Origin: Streptomyces amritsarensis
Lineage (GTDB): Bacteria; Actinomycetota; Actinomycetes; Streptomycetales; Streptomycetaceae
Reading direction: 5' to 3'
DNA length: 48,025 nucleotides
Assembly (NCBI RefSeq): GCF_001953875.1
Contig: NZ_MQUR01000041.1
Location: 12,716 to 60,740 of the forward strand
Positions 44,191 to 48,025 of the stretch are shown piece after piece (within the stretch, counting starts at the first letter, position 1; the number at the start of each line of letters is the position of its first letter). Below the pieces are notes generated by a model, which worked only from the letters and a program-made list of their open reading frames with translations, did not search any database and was not told where the DNA came from. The position numbers and the translations under genes are program-made.

Positions 44191-45473
44191 GCCAGTTTCC
44201 CGTCCACGACCGTTGCCCGGCCCCGCAGGAAGGTGTGAGTGACGCGTCCCGGCAGCTCACGGCCCTCGTAAGGCGTGTTGCGGCTGCGGGAGGCGAAGTG
44301 TGCGGGGTCCACGACACCACGGTACGAGGTATCGACCAAGGTCAGGTTCGCGGGTTCACCTGCCGAGACGGGACGGCCGTGGTTCTCGAGACTGCCGATC
44401 CGGGCCGGGGCGAAGCTCATGCGCTCGGCGACGCCGGCCCAGTCGAGCAGGCCGGTCTCCACCATCGTCTGCTGGACGACGGAGAGCGCGGTCTCCAGGC
44501 CGACCATGCCCATGGCGGCGGAGGCCCACTCGCAGTCCTTGTCCTCGTGCGGGTGCGGGGCGTGGTCGGTGGCGACGATGTCGATGGTGCCGTCGGCGAG
44601 GGCCTCGCGCAGCGCCATGACGTCGCGCTCGGTGCGCAGCGGCGGGTTGACCTTGTAGACCGCGTTGTAGGAGCGGACGAGCTCGTCGGTGAGGAGGAGG
44701 TGGTGCGGGGTGACCTCGGCGGTGACGTCGATGCCGCGGGACTTGGCCCAGCGGACGATCTCGACCGAGCCGGCGGTGGAGAGGTGGCAGATGTGGACGC
44801 GGGAGCCGACGTGCTCGGCGAGGAGGACGTCGCGGGCGATGATCGACTCCTCGGCGACGGCGGGCCAGCCGCCGAGGCCGAGCTCGGCGGAGACGACGCC
44901 CTCGTTCATCTGGGCGCCCTCGGTGAGGCGGGGCTCCTGGGCGTGCTGGGCGACGACGCCGCCGAAGGCCTTCACGTACTCCAGGGCGCGGCGCATGATC
45001 ACCGCGTCGTCGACGCACTTGCCGTCGTCGGAGAAGACGGTGACGCGGGCGGCGGACTCGTGCATGGCGCCCAGCTCGGAGAGCTGCTTGCCCTCCAGTC
45101 CGACGGTGACGGCGCCGATGGGCTGCACGTCGCAGTAGCCGGACTCCTTGCCCAGGCGCCAGACCTGCTCGACCACGCCGGCGGTGTCGGCGACGGGGAA
45201 GGTGTTCGCCATGGCGAAGACGGCGGTGTAGCCGCCGGAGGCGGCGGCGCGGGTGCCGGTCAGGACGGTCTCGGAGTCCTCGCGGCCGGGCTCGCGCAGG
45301 TGGGTGTGCAGGTCGACGAGGCCGGGGAGGAGCACCTGGCCCGCGGCCTCGATGACGGTCGCGCCCTCGGCGGACAGGTCCTGGCCGACCTCGGCGATGG
45401 TCTCGCCGTCGATCAGGACGTCCTGCGCCTCGCCGCCGAGTACCTTCGCGCCACGGATAAGGATCTTGCTCAT
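44187..45473 (-). CDS. pyrC: Dihydroorotase
   Basis: A 428-residue class I dihydroorotase that cyclises carbamoyl aspartate. Metal-binding HTHLREPG (about 57-64), then DIVATDHAPHPHEDK with the catalytic Asp; VTAEVTPHHLLLTDE holds further ligands. It lies 2 bases after pyrB and overlaps the next gene by 4 bases. Confidence 0.97.
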   Translation of the reverse strand: MSKILIRGAKVLGGEAQDVLIDGETIAEVGQDLSAEGATVIEAAGQVLLPGLVDLHTHLREPGREDSETVLTGTRAAASGGYTAVFAMANTFPVADTAGVVEQVWRLGKESGYCDVQPIGAVTVGLEGKQLSELGAMHESAARVTVFSDDGKCVDDAVIMRRALEYVKAFGGVVAQHAQEPRLTEGAQMNEGVVSAELGLGGWPAVAEESIIARDVLLAEHVGSRVHICHLSTAGSVEIVRWAKSRGIDVTAEVTPHHLLLTDELVRSYNAVYKVNPPLRTERDVMALREALADGTIDIVATDHAPHPHEDKDCEWASAAMGMVGLETALSVVQQTMVETGLLDWAGVAERMSFAPARIGSLENHGRPVSAGEPANLTLVDTSYRGVVDPAHFASRSRNTPYEGRELPGRVTHTFLRGRATVVDGKLA

Positions 45474-45475
45474 GG

Positions 45476-46471
45476 TTACTTGCTCTCCTCGGTACGGGCG
45501 GGGGCGGCGGGGGTGGTCGTGACGGCGGGCTCGGAGCCTCCGAGCAGCAGGTAGAGGACGGCCATCCGGGTGGAGACGCCGTTGGCGACCTGCTCGACGG
45601 CCGTGCAGCGGTCGGAGTCGGCGACCTGGGCGGTGATCTCCATTCCGCGGTTCATCGGGCCGGGGTGCATCACGATGGCGTGCTCGGGCATCTTGGCCAT
45701 GCGGTCGCCGTCGAGGCCGTAGCGGCGGGAGTACTCGCGCTCGGTCGGGAAGAAGGCGGCGTTCATGCGTTCGCGCTGCACACGCAGCATCATCACCGCA
45801 TCGGACTTCGGCAGCACGTCGTCGAGGCTGTAGGAGACCTCGCACGGCCAGGTCTCGACGCCGATCGGGACCAGGGTGGGCGGGGCCACCAGGGTGACCT
45901 CGGCGCCGAGGGTGTGCAGCAGGTGGACGTTGGAGCGGGCCACGCGGCTGTGCAGGACGTCGCCGACGATGGTGATGCGGCGGCCGGCGAGGTCCTTGCC
46001 GAGGCCGGCGTCGCGGCCGACGAGTCGGCGGCGCATCGTGAAGGCGTCCAGCAGGGCCTGGGTGGGGTGCTCGTGGGTGCCGTCGCCGGCGTTGACGACG
46101 GCGGAGTCGATCCAGCCGGAGGTCGCGAGCCGGTAGGGGGCGCCGGAGGCGTGGTGGCGGATGACGACGGCGTCGGCGCCCATCGCCTCCAGGGTCAGCG
46201 CGGTGTCCTTCAGGGATTCGCCCTTGGAAACCGAGGAGCCCTTGGCGGAGAAGTTGATGACGTCGGCGGAGAGCCGCTTGGCGGCCGCCTCGAAGGAGAT
46301 CCGGGTGCGGGTGGAGTCCTCGAAGAAGAGGTTGACGACGGTGAGGCCGCGCAGGGTGGGCAGCTTCTTGATCGGCCGGTCCGCGACGCGGGCCATCTCC
46401 TCGGCGGTGTCGAGGATCAGGACGGCGTCGTCGCGCGTGAGATCGGCGGCCGAGATGAGGTGGCGCTTCAT
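45476..46471 (-). CDS. pyrB: Aspartate carbamoyltransferase catalytic subunit
   Basis: A 331-residue enzyme. The carbamoyl-phosphate site is NLFFEDSTRTRISFE, with DGTHEHPTQALLDAFTM and the aspartate-binding MHPGPMNRGMEI. No regulatory PyrI subunit is encoded. The ATG at 46471 gives the normal start MKRHLISAADL. It lies 128 bases downstream of pyrR. Confidence 0.97.
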   Translation of the reverse strand: MKRHLISAADLTRDDAVLILDTAEEMARVADRPIKKLPTLRGLTVVNLFFEDSTRTRISFEAAAKRLSADVINFSAKGSSVSKGESLKDTALTLEAMGADAVVIRHHASGAPYRLATSGWIDSAVVNAGDGTHEHPTQALLDAFTMRRRLVGRDAGLGKDLAGRRITIVGDVLHSRVARSNVHLLHTLGAEVTLVAPPTLVPIGVETWPCEVSYSLDDVLPKSDAVMMLRVQRERMNAAFFPTEREYSRRYGLDGDRMAKMPEHAIVMHPGPMNRGMEITAQVADSDRCTAVEQVANGVSTRMAVLYLLLGGSEPAVTTTPAAPARTEESK

Positions 46472-46508
46472 CTGGATGGCTCCGTAGGTCGGGAGGGCAT
46501 GATGCACG

Positions 46509-46538
46509 CGGACTGACGTGCAGCGGACTGACGTGCAG
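46509..46538. repeat. 15-base tandem duplication in the pyrR-pyrB gap
   Basis: CGGACTGACGTGCAG occurs twice head-to-tail (46509-46523 and 46524-46538) without mismatch, in the pyrB leader about 40 bases before its start codon. Confidence 0.85.
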
Positions 46539-46599
46539 GGGTGCGGCGGGCAGGGCAGGGCTCGGCGCGGACCCCGCCGGGGCCCGTCGTCGTGGTGGG

Positions 46600-47175
46600 C
46601 TACTGCCCTGCTGCCTGGGCGGTCCGCTGGCCGAGCAGCACGGCGTCACGGCCGTCCTCCTCCTGGAGCTGGACCTTGACGGTCTCCCGCAGCGACGTGG
46701 GGAGGTTCTTGCCGACGTAGTCGGCGCGGATCGGCAGTTCGCGGTGGCCGCGGTCGACGAGGACGGCGAGCTGCACGGCGCGGGGGCGGCCGAGGTCGCC
46801 GAGGGCGTCGAGCGCGGCGCGGATGGTGCGGCCGGAGAAGAGGACGTCGTCGACGAGGACGACGAGGCGGCCGTCGAGGTCGTCGCCGGGGATCTCGGTG
46901 CGGCCGATCGCGCGGGCGGGCTTCATCCGCAGGTCGTCGCGGTACATGGTGATGTCGAGGGAGCCGACCGGGATCTTCGTGCCGGTGATCTCTTCGAGCT
47001 TGGCTGCCAGCCTGCGGGCCAGGTACACACCGCGGGTGGGGATGCCGAGGAGCACCACGTCGTCGGCGCCCTTGGCGCGTTCGACGATCTCGTGGGCGAT
47101 GCGGGTCAGGACCCGCGCGATGTCCTGCGCCTCCAGTACGGAGCGCGCGGAATCGGGATGCTGCTGGGCGTCCAT
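46600..47175 (-). CDS. pyrR: PyrR, bifunctional pyr operon regulator and uracil phosphoribosyltransferase
   Basis: A 191-residue PRTase-fold protein that binds UMP and pyr leader RNA. The PRPP loop is LVVLVDDVLFSGRTIRAALDAL; LGIPTRGVYLARRLA and GSLDITMYRDDL are also typical. It starts with ATG, with GGAGGTCC just ahead. The leader contains a PyrR-type hexaloop directly upstream of that site. First gene of the pyr operon, divergent from bldD. Confidence 0.97.
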   Translation of the reverse strand: MDAQQHPDSARSVLEAQDIARVLTRIAHEIVERAKGADDVVLLGIPTRGVYLARRLAAKLEEITGTKIPVGSLDITMYRDDLRMKPARAIGRTEIPGDDLDGRLVVLVDDVLFSGRTIRAALDALGDLGRPRAVQLAVLVDRGHRELPIRADYVGKNLPTSLRETVKVQLQEEDGRDAVLLGQRTAQAAGQ

Positions 47176-47192
47176 GAAAAGGACCTCCTTCT

Positions 47193-47208
47193 CCGCCTCA
47201 CGGGACGG
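47193..47208 (-). promoter_or_regulatory. PyrR-binding RNA hexaloop in the pyrR leader
   Basis: In the transcript, CCGUC-CCGUGA-GGCGG folds into a 5-bp stem with the hexaloop CCGUGA. The PyrR consensus is ARUCCNGNGAGGYU; here the loop CNGNGA and inner pairs match, and the outermost A-U is replaced by a compensatory C-G. The stem ends 6 bases before GGAGGU, the likely ribosome binding site of pyrR. Bound PyrR would therefore block translation, as I recall for mycobacteria, rather than cause attenuation. Confidence 0.8.
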
Positions 47209-47238
47209 ACCTTAAAGGACGTCTGATGTACGTCTCCC

Positions 47239-47267
47239 ACGGTACCAGGGCGCCGGTGGTGGGTCGG
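47239..47267 (-). promoter_or_regulatory. Putative pyrR promoter
   Basis: CCGACC (47262-47267) and TACCGT (47239-47244) on the minus strand are 17 bases apart. Transcription would start near 47232 with a leader of about 57 bases that holds the PyrR hexaloop. Confidence 0.45.
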
Positions 47268-47340
47268 CACCCGGGGGTTGCGCGGGGGCGCCCACGGGGC
47301 TGCTGGCGCCGTCCTCGCGGGGGGATGGGGACCATTCGGC

Positions 47341-47370
47341 TTGACGCACCCAAGTAACGCTGCGTAACCT
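47341..47370 (+). promoter_or_regulatory. Putative bldD promoter
   Basis: TTGACG (47341-47346) and TAACCT (47365-47370) are 18 bases apart, a good vegetative promoter. The leader to the ATG at 47461 is about 84 bases. Confidence 0.6.
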
Positions 47371-47379
47371 CACAGTGAG
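47369..47379 (+). promoter_or_regulatory. Probable BldD autoregulatory operator
   Basis: CTCAC-A-GTGAG is a perfect palindrome that starts inside the -10 box and covers the likely transcription start. It resembles the AGTGA/TCAC half-sites of BldD operators, and bldD is known to repress itself in Streptomyces. Confidence 0.65.
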
Positions 47380-47460
47380 TTACCAGCCGCGCGGCGGAGC
47401 CGCACAGTTATGTAGTCGCAGTGTCCATGCAGTCACAGCGTCACAGCGTCCGGGAGCGTT

Positions 47461-47961
47461 ATGTCCAGCGAATACGCCAAACAGCTCGGGGCCAAGCTCC
47501 GCGCCATCCGCACCCAGCAGGGCCTTTCCCTCCACGGTGTCGAGGAGAAGTCGCAGGGCCGTTGGAAGGCCGTGGTGGTCGGGTCGTACGAGCGCGGGGA
47601 CCGCGCCGTGACCGTCCAGCGCCTTGCCGAACTGGCGGACTTCTACGGGGTGCCGGTGCAGGAACTGCTGCCGGGCACCACTCCCGGCGGAGCGGCCGAG
47701 CCGCCGCCGAAGCTGCGCCTCGACCTGGAGCGCCTGGCGGGCGTCCCCGCCGAGAAGGCCGGCCCGCTGCAGCGGTACGCGGCGACGATCCAGAGCCAGC
47801 GCGGGGACTACAACGGCAAGGTGCTGTCGATCCGCCAGGACGACCTGCGCACCCTGGCCGTCATCTACGACCAGTCGCCCTCGGTCCTGACCGAGCAGCT
47901 CATCAGCTGGGGCGTGCTGGACGCGGACGCCCGTCGCGCGGTGGCGCACGAGGACGCCTGA
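47461..47961 (+). CDS. bldD: BldD, c-di-GMP-responsive developmental master regulator
   Basis: A 166-residue repressor of sporulation genes. The N-terminal Xre-type helix-turn-helix is YAKQLGAKLRAIRTQQGLSLHGVEEKS with WKAVVVGSYERGDRAVTVQR. The C-terminal domain keeps the complete cyclic-di-GMP signature RXD-X8-RXXD at Arg114, Asp116, Arg125 and Asp128. BldD dimers form on a c-di-GMP tetramer and hold cells in vegetative growth. CGGGAG precedes the ATG. Divergent from pyrR. Confidence 0.98.
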   Translation: MSSEYAKQLGAKLRAIRTQQGLSLHGVEEKSQGRWKAVVVGSYERGDRAVTVQRLAELADFYGVPVQELLPGTTPGGAAEPPPKLRLDLERLAGVPAEKAGPLQRYAATIQSQRGDYNGKVLSIRQDDLRTLAVIYDQSPSVLTEQLISWGVLDADARRAVAHEDA

Positions 47962-47999
47962 TCCTCACGCCCCACACCAGCAGAAACGTTACCGGTGGC

Positions 48000-48025
48000 G
48001 GCCGGACCCCTGCGGGGGTCCGGCC
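48000..48025 (+). terminator. Terminator after bldD
   Basis: GC-rich inverted repeat with arms of about 11 bp and a 3- to 4-base loop, starting 38 bases after the bldD stop and running to the edge of the window. Confidence 0.75.

Overview
The window is high-GC DNA from an actinomycete, almost certainly a Streptomyces. The right half (about 26.9 to 48 kb) carries the arrangement I recall from Streptomyces chromosomes: bldD, pyrR-pyrB-pyrC-orf-carA-carB-pyrD-pyrF, the actinobacterial integration host factor gene, gmk, rpoZ, coaBC, metK, priA, fmt and rsmB, with rpe further left. Strain-level identity cannot be read from the sequence.

Left part (1 to 16.3 kb, all minus strand): a partial F420/NADP oxidoreductase-like gene, an aldehyde dehydrogenase and a DJ-1/PfpI gene lie downstream of the most striking feature, a 15-gene co-directional array. 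It starts at a promoter-like element near 16.35 kb and ends at a hairpin at 2561-2580. In transcription order it encodes a DJ-1/PfpI protein, a ThDP-dependent decarboxylase-like enzyme, three NTF2/SnoaL-like proteins, a GMC oxidoreductase, a second DJ-1/PfpI protein, a VOC (glyoxalase-fold) protein, an AGE-type barrel protein, a STAS protein, the glycogen debranching enzyme GlgX, a second STAS protein, an RsbW-like kinase, a SpoIIE-type phosphatase with a degenerate receiver, and a MinD/ParA-like ATPase. Most junctions overlap or are very short. The array joins a complete partner-switching module to carbon and aldehyde metabolism, and it is the best candidate here for an undescribed system.

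Middle (16.4 to 26.9 kb): a divergent pair encodes a UBP-type zinc finger and a receiver/thioredoxin-reductase-like fusion that lacks the redox CxxC. After it come a conserved unknown gene, a quinol-monooxygenase-like protein with a truncated haemoglobin, a Streptomyces-type GC-rich repeat cluster, an RNase Sa-like exported ribonuclease overlapping a barstar gene, a small CarD/Tudor-like protein, a SorC-family regulator and rpe. Between rpe and rsmB lies a decayed accessory patch: a broken DUF6177-like gene, an orphan 5' gene fragment, one intact unknown gene, a lipoprotein, and the C-terminal stub of an alpha/beta hydrolase.

Right part (26.9 to 48 kb): housekeeping genes with clear hairpin terminators after rsmB, metK, rpoZ, pyrF and bldD. 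The pyr operon is headed by pyrR, whose leader carries a near-perfect PyrR-binding hexaloop just upstream of the ribosome binding site. bldD is divergent from pyrR and has a palindrome across its -10 region, consistent with autoregulation. The encoded BldD keeps the complete cyclic-di-GMP signature.

No tRNA, rRNA, CRISPR array, intact insertion sequence or phage gene was seen.
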